Positions 24,521-36,329 of a stretch of 64,000 bases of DNA are shown one piece after another. The DNA comes from Siphonodentalium dalli. Its lineage: Eukaryota; Mollusca; Scaphopoda; Gadilida; Siphonodentaliidae. The notes beneath the pieces were generated by a model. That model did no database searches, was not told where the DNA came from, and saw only the letters and a program-made list of their open reading frames with translations. A program made the position numbers and the translations under genes. Position 1 is the stretch's first letter; each line of letters begins with the position of its first letter. The stretch spans positions 272,757,614 through 272,821,613 of the forward strand of contig CP136064.1 of NCBI GenBank assembly GCA_032622095.1, given 5' to 3'.

Positions 24521-24655
24521 AGGTCCGTATGAGCCAGGGTCCGTATAAGCCGGGAGTCCGTAAGGCCCAGGGTCGGTATCAACCGGTGGTTCGTATCAGC
24601 CAGCGTCCGTATGAACCGGGGTCCGTAAGAGCCAGGGTCCGTATCAGCTGGCTAT
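24521..24655. repeat. ~17 bp 'ggtccgtatcagccagg' minisatellite
   Basis: About eight imperfect units of GGTCCGTATCAGCCAGG, with 'gtccgtaagagccagg' and 'ccgtatgaaccgggg' variants. It directly abuts the ~45 bp minisatellite. Confidence 0.85.
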
Positions 24656-25690
24656 CATAGGATCACTCCCTGCATACATATTGGCAATACCCATGGCCAT
24701 ATAGCCAATACATATATACAACTTACATACACACCCCACCAATGCCTATTATATAATCAGTTCAGGTATACATCGACGCCTCATCATTGACCATACAGAC
24801 CTTCTATGTATAGCAATACAATGCGCAGGACATCACCATTGGTCATACAGTCACTCCATGTATACATTTTCTTCACACTCATGACCATATAGGCATATAC
24901 CCAATCAATATATACATATACACCCATCGTGACCAACGCGTCAATCCAGGTACATATATACCTCTCCAATTGATATACCAATACCCCACAGGACCATTCG
25001 TACACTCCACATTTGTATATACACCTCGCCCATGACAATTCAGCCATTCGATGTATACTCACACACCCCATCCATGATCATACAGCTACTCTCCGTATAC
25101 ATATACATCCACCAATGTATACAGCTAAGGCAGAGATGCATATATATCACATATACAACCATGACCACAAGGGCACTTATATACCCACATGCCGCCAATG
25201 ACCATCCAGTTATACTCCAGGTATGCATATACACAATCATGGCCGTACAGTACTACAGTCATTCCATGTACAGCTATATGCATTACACATAAGCAATTAC
25301 GACCACTCCCTCTTTTATTCATGCACCCACACATGATTATACAGCCAACATGTGTATACATATACAGCCATCCATGACAATAGACACCCAATGTACGCCC
25401 GTATATCCCAATTATGATCATACAGCCACTCTATATGTACATAAACAACACACGCATATGGCCATGTAGCTATATGTACTATCATTAGACCCATACACCA
25501 ATGTAATAACCATACAAACAATCCTTGTGTAGCTATTCACATCACACATGACCATAGTCACCCTTTGTATACCTATGCATCTCACCATGGACACATCACC
25601 ATTCATGATGATACAATAACTCCCCGTAGAACTATTAACCACCTTCTATGGACACACATTCACGCCATGGTTGCCACTTTGACATATACC
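24655..25690. repeat. ~45 bp minisatellite array
   Basis: An imperfect array of 'accatacagtcactcc' plus 'tgtatacatatacacc' units. The many long open frames on both strands here (for example 25125-25421 minus) are Tyr/Ile/His-rich repeat translations and not genes. Confidence 0.85.
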
Positions 25691-26720
25691 ATATATTAAG
25701 TTGATTTTGGTGCTAATGGTCGAGAGTAGCCACATAGTATGGTTTCACTCAGTTTCGTTTAGGCCTTCTGCCCATTTCCGTTCAAAAATATGGCTAGAAT
25801 CCCAAGAGACAATTTCGCCAAATTTTCATACTACAGTACATCATTTAAATGAATATGTCGTGTCTCAGAAGGTACTGGGACAACGAAAGAAACATGTAGT
25901 AGCCAGTAGATTAAATAACATGGTTAATAACCAAGTGAGTCACCATTTTCTACCTCACGGGAACTGAGAATAATGTTCTGGCTATATTTAAAAAAACAAA
26001 AATGTTTTTTTTTTACCAAATTTGGTTGCCAGTTTGGAAGCCATCTTGAGTAATTTTGTCAGTGTGAACACATTTAAGACATCTCAAAACAATAAACATC
26101 TTTGATACCAAAGATGATTTTATTTACTTGAATAAATTGTCCAAACCTGAAAAGTAAATTTTTGCTGATTTTGATGTCAAGTTTGTGATAGAAAAATCCA
26201 ATATTTCTGGTAATTTCACTGGTTACATTAGTAATACTTAACAAATGTGCATCAGAAATGTTAGAATTTTATGTATTTAAGGCAGAATAGCCAATTTTAA
26301 GCGATTATATGGCAGGCTGGGCCAATAATTACAATTACCTAGGTTTTGGTCACATTTTGGCAGCCATTTTCAGACCAAGTGACACTTTTGGTTCCAGTGC
26401 GTTGAAATATTCATAAGGAATGGTATGCCTAAATTAGTGTGCACAGTTCTGTCCATTTGTTGCTAAAATATGACTTGAATCATAATGTTGATTTTTGGTG
26501 AAATTTCATACCGAGTTCTGTACAAATCTAACTTTTGAGGGCGCGCAAGTGGCTGGGACCTCATGAATGGCATATTTTATTGACACAATCAGTTAATATG
26601 AATAATTAAAAAATAATGTCACAATTCTGAACCAGTTCCATATGGCAAAAACTGATCTAGAAGATATTAGTGAAAAACGTCAAATTTTCCACTTCTAGCT
26701 GCCATTTTGATTGCCGTCAT
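25690..26720. repeat. Composite dispersed repeat, segments A and B
   Basis: Segment A (about 25690-26340) contains 'cagaatagccacatagtatgg'-like and 'aaccaagtgagtcac' words and also occurs at 39830-40430 and, inverted, at 58960-59600, with a diverged relic near 19960-20160. Segment B (about 26340-26720, with 'ctgatctagaagatatt' and 'gccattttg' words) matches the inverted stretch 58500-58960 and is missing from the 40 kb copy. Confidence 0.8.
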
Positions 26721-27500
26721 GGGCGGGAGCTCAAAGTTTACCCTAAAAATGTGGCATTATATCTCACAGAGTCATACTTACTGTATATTCCAAATATTTA
26801 AATCGCATATTTCATGGTAAGATTAATTGCGACATTTAATAAATTATCCAACCATGAAATACTCTTTAAATTTGGAATTTCAGCATGGCTCCACATCTTA
26901 TATCAATTAGTATGTGAATATGTACATCTGTGCAAAGTTTCATGCTTTAGTCACATATTGAACAATTGCCTTGACATTGGACTTAATCTACTACACTATA
27001 TTGTTTATCACATCATATGATAATTTTTAACCACCTCAGTCGCAAATGTCTTGGTTAAACGGTAAGAATTTGTTTTATACACCCGTTTTGTAAAAACGAA
27101 ACGTAATATGTTTTTGTCCGTCCATCCTTTCGCTTTTTTCGAAAATGATAACTTTAGTAAGTCTGAACGTCATGGAATGAAATTTGGTATGTCAGTTTAC
27201 TTGCCCAAAATACAGGACAAGTTCAAATTTTGGTTCCGCCCGCCAATTTTTTCCGGAGTTATGGTCCTTGTCGAACTTGCCGATTATTTTTGTTTCTGCG
27301 TGATAATTTTTAGTTTTAATTATCTGATTGTTTTCAAATGTGTTATATAGATTACCCATATGAAAATACAGGTCAAGTTTGAATTTGGGTTCCGTCCGTC
27401 AAATTTGGCATATGAATTACTCGTTATGAAATTACCACATGCGTATTTTGCCACGCCCTGTTGATGCTCTTTTTAAATATTACTTTGACCTTTGAATGTC
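26720..27500. other. No gene; part of a dispersed repeat
   Basis: The 27105-27420 part has 'ttgtccgtcc' and 'caggtcaagtttgaatttgg' words shared with 1599-1945. The open frames (26814-27020, 27108-27350) show no domains. Confidence 0.5.
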
Positions 27501-28890
27501 GCCTTGACCTTCCAAGCCTTCCAACCACATATATGGAAATGTGGACCCTACTGGTTCTTTCATAAACCAGTGCAAACGTTGATGTAGTTGTTGAATTGCC
27601 CATTATAAGAATAATTTAATGTCAAATCTCCAAATAACCCATGATTGGCAATCGTTGCCATGGAAACTCAAATTGTCCCAATGGGAATTTCCTAAATATT
27701 CTAACAAAGTAGGCATTCAGCAACCCAGTGTACCAAACGACGTATGTGTTCGAACTAACTGATTTGTTGCATGACAAGTTATGTTGTGATTTTTGTCTCA
27801 ACAATCGACTATATAAATATCACATGTTATGTCTTGTTGTACATCAAAATATTTCATATTTCAAACTGCTATAGCCTATAGTTTCCAAATCAGATATGGA
27901 TGTCTTTTTAAGAGAACCTTTCCATGGAGCCTGAATTCCTGAGTTTACAAAATAGTGTTGGTGATCGCTATTTGTAATAAATCATAACCAGGACGGTCGA
28001 AAATATGACTGCTATAACTGACATAAAATCCTTATTTTTAACAATGACCTTGACATTTACGTGTGAGCTTGACATTTCAAGGTCACCATGTATATGTGGT
28101 AATGTCAGCCACTACAAGTTTGTCCATAAACCAATGTAAACTTTTAGGTAGTTTTTAAATTATTCACGATAGGCACTATTTAATGTAAAATTTCCAAATA
28201 CCCGATTATCAGCCGTCGTTGCCATGGAAACTCAAATTTACCAAATTTATCCCAGTTGGATTTTCCTAAATAAAAGATATTATAACAAGGTAGACATTCA
28301 ACTATCCAGTGTACCAAAAGACGTCTGTTCTGCAACCAGTTCAAAATATCTGACACGTTGCATATGACAAGTGATGCTGTGATGTTTTGTCTCAACAATC
28401 GACAACATAAATATCACAAGTTTATGTGTCTTGCTGTACATAAAAATATTGTCGCCACATATTTCAAACTGCTATAGTTTCTAAAGCAGATATCGATATC
28501 CATTCAAATGTACCTTCCCATGGAGCCTGCAGTCCGGGGTTAAAAAATAGTGTTGGGTATCGCTATTCGTAATAAATCATAACCAGGACGGTCGAAAATA
28601 TGACTGCTATATTATAACAATGACTTTGACCTTTATACATGACCTTGACATCTCAAGGTCACCATGGATATATGGAAATGTTGGCCATTACAAGTGTTTC
28701 CATAAACCAATGTATACTTTTAGGTAGTTGTTAAATTATTCACTATAAGCACTATTTAATGTAAAGTTTTCAAAACTCGATTATTAGCCATCGTTGCCAT
28801 TATATTTTCCTAAAAAAAAAATATTCTAATGAAGAACATATTCAGCTATCCAGTAAACTAAAAGGCATTTGTGCTGCAATTAGTTTGGGG
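27500..28890. repeat. ~580 bp tandem repeat, three units
   Basis: Units start near 27480, 28060 and 28640; the third is truncated at about 28880. Shared landmarks are GTTGCCATGGAAAC at 27654 and 28218, 'aaccaggacggtcgaaaata' at about 27987 and 28582, and 'tcaaggtcaccatg' in two of them. There is no coding potential. Confidence 0.85.
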
Positions 28891-28914
28891 TTGGTCCCAT
28901 TTTTTGGCTAGATC

Positions 28915-29295
28915 GCCTGTAGATGGGAACGAGTCTTTTTGGGGTCATTCGGCCATAAAATATGGCCTTTGACATCCATCTTGGATTTTACTCTTGCATG
29001 ACTAAATTGCTCAGCTTGAGTGACTAGTCGTACCTTTGTTCGGATCATTATGAAATTTTTCATGGCTGTTGACATTGACGTGTAGATGGGAACGAGTCAT
29101 TTAGGGGTTATACGGCGAAAAAACATTGCCGTCAGCGGCCATCTTGGATTTCAAAATTAAATCCATTAGCAAGGGCTAAAGGCCGGAGTGTTCGTCTGAT
29201 CGAGTCATTTTGGTGGTCATTCGGCCAAAAAACATGGCTGGCAGCCATCTTGGATTTTACTCTTTCATGACTAAATCCTTTGACATAACCTACAT
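28915..29295. repeat. 'gatgggaacgagtc' dispersed repeat
   Basis: Three diverged subunits each contain 'gatgggaacgagtc' or a relic of it, 'tcattcggcc' and 'ccatcttggattt'. Related to 14520-14760. Confidence 0.7.
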
Positions 29296-29375
29296 TCCAC
29301 TTCCCTCATCCGAACTTAATATTGATCTTGATATTAATCTACTAGATGGGACCTAACGCCCTTTTGCTTCTCTGT

Positions 29376-29869
29376 AGATCGCGACGATCGATATCCTGAA
29401 GCATTTGCAGACTTGGTCTCAGGATCTGTTTCAGACGAAACGTACGAGATACTTGAAGAATATACATGTACGTTATATGGTGCCCGCAAATCCATCCCAA
29501 TTAAAGAATACAGATTCGAAGTTTTGAGAAAACTTTTGGGCCGAAGGATGAAAACCGACCGTTGTCAAAACTGAAAGGACTGTAGGGAGTAGTATTCCGC
29601 CTTGCAAGTCTGGTGTGCCTCAGAAAATTTACAGGGCCAAGTATGTGGCTAATATGTGGCTTACTGTGGTTGATAACAGTCTGCCCAATGATCCTGGCAG
29701 TAAATGGGAACTTGCTGATGGGTCGTATTGGATCATCTGGTTCAATGGGTCGCATTTGCCAAAGTCAGTAATCCCAGAACAACCGGAATGTGACAACGAT
29801 GATACCGACGATGAACGTGTAACTGGTTGTGCTGATGACTCCGACACTGATTACGAAATGGACCCATAG
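29376..29869 (+). pseudogene. Fragment of multicopy invertebrate protein, frameshifted
   Basis: After a good splice-acceptor-like tract (ttttgcttctctgtag, ending at 29376) an open frame reads YPEAFADLVSGSV and EEYTCTLYG. The frame shifts near 29525, again near 29580, and continues as SSIPPCKSGVPQKIYRAKYV, then ANMWL, KWELADGSYWIIWF, and an acidic tail (DDTDDE, DSDTDYEMDP) to a TAG at 29867-29869. The 'LPPCK…RA.Y.A..W' and 'E.F.C.LYG' patterns resemble a protein family repeatedly found in invertebrate genomes, often in multicopy, element-linked genes of unknown function. That assignment is from memory of the pattern, not from a search. The frame breaks indicate a relic. Confidence 0.45.
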
Positions 29870-30120
29870 ATATACATTCATTGTCAATAGATGCCGAGCT
29901 CAATAGCTTAATGAAGCTTTCCGTGTTTATGTTCTATGATCTTGACAATTAATACGTAATTGTTCCAAGAAGCTTTAGTGTTCAAAGTGTTTAATGTTTT
30001 TTTTATTTTTAAACAGGAATATGTTTCACTTCTGTATGCCATGTTTTAAGCTTGAGTTACTAAATGACTATATATTATCACACAAATAACTACATATATG
30101 TGGTTGTTTTGTACCACCTA
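29870..30120. other. AT-rich flank of the relic gene
   Basis: Nothing is recognised apart from a T-run near 29998-30010. It leads into the ~154 bp tandem array. Confidence 0.4.
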
Positions 30121-30434
30121 TATATGGACCTCTTCTTATTTGAAAACGCCAGGGAATTTGCTTTCTTAAGTTGTGTGTTTATGATCAGTGGACATAATAG
30201 ACTATTCCAGGTAAAAATGGTGGACTTGCGCGATTGTGTAATTAAAAGTGAAATTAAACATTTTTGGGTTCCCCTAGAAGACCTTCTTATATGAAAATGC
30301 CAGGAAATTTCCGTTCTTAAGTTGTTTTTTATGATCAGTGAATACAGGAGACTACTCCAGGAAAAAAATGGTGGTCTTGCACAATTGTGTAATTAAAAGT
30401 GAAATATTGATATATTTGTCCCCCTCTCCCGCTA
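30120..30434. repeat. ~154 bp tandem array, left part
   Basis: Two units with 'cttatttgaaaacgccagg', 'ttcttaagttgtgt', 'atgatcagtg' and 'gcgattgtgtaattaaaagt', starting near 30125 and 30280. The array resumes at 35894 in the same orientation, showing that the 5.46 kb foldback element was inserted into it. Confidence 0.85.
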
Positions 30435-30599
30435 TAGAGGAGCGGTCTTGACCAGAATTTTTTTGTTTTAATTTTTTCTTTTACACACGGAAAAATTATA
30501 CATCATATGAAAGTAGAAGATGTAGGCTTCATGTTCCGCCCTGCTGTAAAATGTGAAAGTGGTGCCGTTGCCATGGAAACAGAATGTAAACAATGTAGA

Positions 30600-31620
30600 C
30601 ACAGTTTGATATTAAACCATTTCCGCAAATGGTAAAAATTAATTTAAGCCCATTCTAGGACAGGAACAGACGTTGAAGATCATTTATTGATGATTTGTCC
30701 ACTATAACTATGTTCCAACGATTCCAGTATTAAATAGGATGCACATATAGGTTATACGGGTCTTTATTGCCATTTTGGGGTGAAAAATGGTGATTTTTGC
30801 AAAAAATGCGATAATTTTGGAATTGGAACATTTATTGAATACTACATTGGTTACAGTAATAATTTATGCACTATTATGATGGCATCATACGTGTACTTAA
30901 ATTAATTTGGATAAAACTGCCGAAAAGGCCAAATACCAAGAGAAATACCTGTTACCATGGAAACGATATTTAAAAATACAAAAAATGCCGTTATTGGAAA
31001 GAAATGAAGACCTATAACCCTTGCGACACAATAAAAAAAATTTAAATTTGTTTTTTATGACATGCACTTTTAATCCGGACTTCTGTGTTGGGTAATTGAT
31101 GTGGTTTATGCAGCTGTTGTCGTGGAAACGGACCAAATTTCGCCAAATAATGATGTTTTTTTTCCCATAGAGCTGACATTTACAGCATGTAATTTTATGA
31201 AGCAAAGCGTATTATGACAACCCGTTATAGATGTCTCAAAACCTTTTTCAAAGATTACTATTTCCCAATTATCCCAGTAGTAGCTAGGATTCACATATAG
31301 GATATGAATGTTTTATTGCCATTTTGGGGTAAACACTGTTAATTTTTGCAAAAAATGCAATAATTTTGGTATTGAAACATTTATTTGATACTACATTGGT
31401 TACAGTAATAATTTATACATATTATGATGGCTTCTTACGTGTGCTTCAATCTAGTTTTGATAAAACTGCAGAAAAAGCCCAATATCCTGAGAAATACCTA
31501 TCACCATGGAAACGATATTAAAAAATACACAATATTTCATTATTGGAAAGAAATGAAGTTCTATAACCATTGCGACACAAATTAACTTTTTGAATAATGA
31601 ATAATGATGTTTTCCCCTAT
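30600..31620. repeat. ~550 bp direct duplication within the left arm
   Basis: The blocks 'ttattgccattttggggt' at 30763 and 31313, followed by 'actacattggttacagtaat' and 'ccatggaaacgatatt', repeat once. The inverted counterparts lie at about 34720-35720 in the right arm, so the duplication predates or accompanied formation of the palindrome. Confidence 0.8.
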
Positions 31621-32269
31621 AAACCGGACATTTAAATTGTGAATTTTATAAAACAAAAGATATTGTAACAACCTGTTATAGGTATCTCAAAGTCTTCAAC
31701 TCATATATATAATACAATAGGGGATAAGAGCACCCCTAAGACGACTTTCCTGCAGGTTTGCCAGACAAATTTACCATTATGTGAACGCACCCTGACACGG
31801 TACTCATCAGACTCAGAGTCCATGTGTTTTGATCATTTTATTCCCAATTTCTCAGCTGTTTCTGTGGATCTAGACGAAAATTGTCTAAATAGTGATGTGT
31901 TTTGCACAATTTTTTTTATTATTGGAAATTGTGTGAAAAATTACGGGTATGTTTAAAAACCAACACCACGTATCTGGAAAATGCCATGATAGGATTTTAA
32001 AAGATTCGCTGTCTGGGAATTATGAAACTGATTTGAAAGCAAATAGTTGATGATTATAAGCTACATCCCTAAATAGTAATTACCTGTACTTACTCAGAAT
32101 AACGGCATAACAAGTTCCTGGAATATATCACATCCGAACCCCTTTGGGTCAAATGTAGACCTGCATGATTAAAATGGGTCATGTAGTGTGATAATAGTGA
32201 GGATTGCTATGCAAATGTGGTGATATGGTACGCCATAGCTGCCTTATGTCAAGCTCAGGCAATATATCC

Positions 32270-33031
32270 AGTTAATATATCAACATATGTGGTTAGTTAG
32301 TCAATAGACGCAGCCTCTTTGCAATTATATTTGGCTACTTTGTCAATATTGGAGGTTAGTTAGTCAATATATGCAGATAATTTGTCACTCTATGTGGTTA
32401 GTTAAGTCAATATATGCAGCTACTTTGCAAATATATGCAGCTACGTTTCCAATATATGTGGTTAGTTGGTCAATACTTTGGCCATTAATTTGGTTAGTTA
32501 GTCAATATATGTAGCAAATTAGTCAATATATGCAGTTAGTTAGTCAATATATGTGGTTAGTTAGTATTTATATGCAGTTACTTAGTCAATATATGTGTCA
32601 GTTAGTCATTATATGCAGCTACTTAGTTAATATACGTGGTCAGTTAGTCATTATATGCAGCTACTTAGTCAATATATGCAGTTAGTTAGTCATTATATGC
32701 AGCTACTTAGTCAATATATGCAGTTAGTTAGTCATTATATGCATCTACTTAGTCAATAAATGTGGTTAGTTAGTCATTATGTGTAGATAATTAGTCAATA
32801 TATGTGGCTAGTTAGTCATTATATGCAGTTTCTTTGTCAATAAATGTGGTCAGTTAGTCAATATATACATTTACTTTGTCAAAATGTGCAATTGCATTGA
32901 CAATATATGCAGCTAATTTATCAATATATATGGTTAGTTGGTCATTATATGCAGCTGTGGTTAGTTAGTCATTATGTGTAGATACTTAGTCAATAAATGC
33001 GGTTAGTTAGTCAATATATGCATCTACTTTG
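32270..33031 (+). repeat. 42 bp satellite, left arm
   Basis: About 17 imperfect units of the form 'agtcaatatatgcagctact' plus 'tagtcattatatg', with 'tgtggttagttagtc' variants. The orientation reverses at about 33031, where CTACTTTGTCTAAGTAG marks the junction. Confidence 0.9.
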
Positions 33032-34550
33032 TCTAAGTAGTTGCATATAAATACAAACTGACCACATATATTGACAAAGTAGCTGCATATAATGACCATC
33101 TAACCGAATATATTGACTAAGTAGCAAAATATAATGACTAACTGATCACATATATTGACTAAGTAGTTGCATATAATGACTGACTAACACATATATTGAC
33201 AAATAAACTGCATATAATGACTAACTAACCGCATATATTGACTAAGTAGCTGCATATAATGACTAACTAACTGCTTATATTGACTAAGTAACTGCATATA
33301 ATGACTAACTAACTGCTTATATTGACTGAGTAACTGCATCTAATGACTAACTAACCACACACGTTGACTAAGTATCTACACATAATGACTAACTAACTGC
33401 TTATATTGACTAAGTAGCTGCATATAGTGACTATCTATCCGCATATATTGACTAAGTAGCTGCATATATTGACTAACTGACCACATATATTGACTAAGTA
33501 GTTGCATATAATGACTAACTAACCGCATATATTGACCAAGTAGCTGCATATAATGACTAACTGACCAAATAGTGACTAATTATTTGCATATAATGATTAA
33601 CTGACCACATATACTGACTAAGTAGATGAATATAATGACTAACTGTCCACAAATATTGACTAAGTAGTTGCATATAATGACTAACTAACCGCATATATTG
33701 ACTAAGTATCTGCATATAATGACTAACTGATCGCATATATTGACTAATTAGCTGCATATAATGACTAACTGACCATATATATTGACTAAGTAGCTGCATA
33801 TAATGAATAACTAACCGCATATATTGACTAAGTGGTTGCATATAATGACTAACTGATCGCATATATTGACTAAGTAGATGCATATAATGACTAACTGACC
33901 ACAAATATTGACTAAGTAGTTGCATATAATGACTAACTAACAGCATATATTGACTAAGTAGCTGCATATAAAGACTAACTGATCGCATATATTGACTGAG
34001 TAGCTGCATATAATGACTAACTGACCACATATATTGACTAAGTAGCTGCATATAATGACTAACTAACCGCATATATTGACAATGTAGATGCCTATAATGA
34101 CTAACTGACCACAATTATTGACTAAGTAGTTGCACATAATGACTAACTAACCACATATATTGACTAAGCGGTTGCAAACAATGACTAACTAATCATATAT
34201 ATATATATATATATATTGATAAAGTAGCTGGATATATTGTCAATGCAATTGCACATTTTGGCAAAATAGATGTATATATTGACTAACTTACCACATTTAT
34301 TGACAAAGAAACTGCATATAATGACTAACTAACCAAATATATTGACTAATTTGCTACATATATTGACTAACTAACCAAATTAATGGACAAAGTATTGACT
34401 AACTAACCACATATATTGGAAACGTAGCTGCATATATTTGCAAAGTAGCTGCATATATTGACTTAACTAACCACATATATTGACAAATTAGCTGCATATA
34501 TTGACTAACTAACCTCCAATATTGACAAAGTAGCCAAATATAATTGCAAT
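33032..34550 (-). repeat. 42 bp satellite, right arm
   Basis: About 36 imperfect units of 'gactaagtagctgcatataa' plus 'tgactaactaaccgcatata', the inverse of the left-arm array and twice as long. A TA tract lies at about 34193-34215. The 185-codon minus-strand frame 33557-34114 is a pure translation of the repeat. Confidence 0.92.
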
Positions 34551-35893
34551 AATGTCTGGCAAACCTGCAGGAAAGTCGTCTTAGGGGTGCTCTTATCCCC
34601 TATTGTATTATATATATGAGTTGAAGACTTTGAGATACCTATAACAGGTTGTTACAATATCTTTTGTTTTATAAAATTCACAATTTAAATGTCCGGTTTA
34701 TAGGGGGAAACATCATTATTCATTATTCAAAAAGTTAATTTGTGTCGCAATGGTTATAGAACTTCATTTCTTTCCAATAATGAAATATTGTGTATTTTTT
34801 AATATCGTTTCCATGGTGATAGGTATTTCTCAGGGTATTGGGCTTTTTCTGCAGTTTTATCAAAACTAGATTGAAGCACACGTAAGAAGCCATCATAATA
34901 TGTATAAATTATTACTGTAACCAATGTAGTATCAAATAAATGTTTCAATTCCCAAATTATCGCAATTTTTGCAAAAAATTACAGTTTTTACCCCAAAATG
35001 GCAATAAAACCTTCATATCCTATATGTGCATCCTAGCTACTACTGGGATAATTGGGAAATAGTAATCTTTGAAAAAGGTTTTGAGACATCTATAACGGGT
35101 TGTCATAATACGCTTTGCTTCATAAAATTACATGCTGTAAATGTTAGCTCTATGGGAAAAAACATCATTATTTGGCGAAATTTGGTCCGTTTCCATGACA
35201 ACAGCTGAATAAACCTCATCAATTACCCAACACAGAAGTCCAGATTAAAAGTGCATGTCATAAAAAACAAATTTCAAAAAGTTATATTGTGTCGCAAGGG
35301 TTATAGGTCTTCATTTCTTTCCAATAACGGCATTTTTTGTATTTTTAAATATCGTTTCCATGGTAACAGGTATTTCTCTTGGTATTGGGCCTTTTCGGCA
35401 GTTTTATCCAAATTTATTTTAAGTACACGTATGATGCCATCATAATAATGCATAAATTATTACTGTAACCAATGTAGTATTCAATAAATGTTCCAATTCC
35501 AAAATTATCGCATTTTTTGCAAAAATCACCATTTTTCACCCCAAAATGGCAATAAAGACCCGTATAACCTATATGTGCATCCTATTTAATACTGGAATCG
35601 TTGGAACATAGTTATAGTGGACAAATCATCAATAAATGATCTTCAACGTCTGTTCCTGTCCTAGAATGGGCTTAAATTAGTTTTTACCATTTGCGGAAAT
35701 GGTTTAATATCAAACTGTGTCTACATTGTTTACATTATGTTTCCATGGCAACGGCACCACTTTCATATTTTACAGCAGGGCGGAACATGAAGCCTACATC
35801 TTCTACTTTCATATGATGTATAATTTTTCCGTGTGTAAAGAAAAAAATTAAACTCGAAAAATAAGCCCCGTTGGGGCCAAGACCGCTCATCTA

Positions 35894-36320
35894 CTAGAAG
35901 ACCCCTTCTAATTTGAAAACGCCAGGAAATTTGCGTTCTTAAGTTGCGTTGTTATTATCAGTGAATACAGTAGACCATTTCAGGAAAAAATGGTGGACTT
36001 GCGCGATTGTGTAATTAAAAGTGAAATTTTGACATTTTTGGGTCCCCCCAGAAGACCCCTTCTTATTTGAAAACGCCAGGAAATTTCCATTCTTAAGTTA
36101 TGTTTTTATGATCAGTGAACATAATAGAGTATTCAATGTAAAGATGGTGGACTTGCGGGATAGTGTAATTAAAAGTCATTTTTGAGGTTTTGGAGGGCCA
36201 TCTGGCCCCTAAACGCCAGGAATGCGCAACTTAAGAAATTAGTTTTCCGTAATGATCTATCACCGCCAACAAATCGAGAGCATCAAACCTTTCTTGCGCG
36301 ATAGTGTAATTAAAACCCTC
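35894..36320. repeat. ~154 bp tandem array, right part
   Basis: Two good units start near 35899 and 36053, and one diverged unit follows at about 36200. They carry the same words as 30120-30434 ('aaaacgccaggaaattt', 'gcgcgattgtgtaattaaaa'). Confidence 0.85.
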
Positions 36321-36329
36321 CTGGCTCCA

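Larger units (their letters stand above)
30435..35893. mobile_element. 5.46 kb foldback (giant palindrome) element
   Basis: The ends are TAGAGGAGCGGTCTTG (30435-30450) and its inverse, reading TAGATGAGCGGTCTTG on the minus strand and ending at 35893, one mismatch in 16. The flanking CTA at 30432-30434 and 35894-35896 looks like a 3 bp target duplication. The outer arms 30435-31775 and 34555-35893 are inverted copies of high identity. The inner arms are a 42 bp satellite in opposite orientations meeting at about 33031. No transposase frame is present, so it is non-autonomous, or a Foldback-type element with tandem repeats in its arms. The superfamily is not assignable by eye. Confidence 0.9.

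Noticed and set aside
24784-25642. Many overlapping frames on both strands
   Set aside because: All lie in the ~45 bp minisatellite array and share its repetitive Tyr/Ile/His composition.
33557-34114. 185-codon minus-strand frame with a regular Tyr/Met/Ser/Gln repeat
   Set aside because: It is the translation of the 42 bp satellite (42 is divisible by 3, so frames stay open). It has no independent coding evidence.
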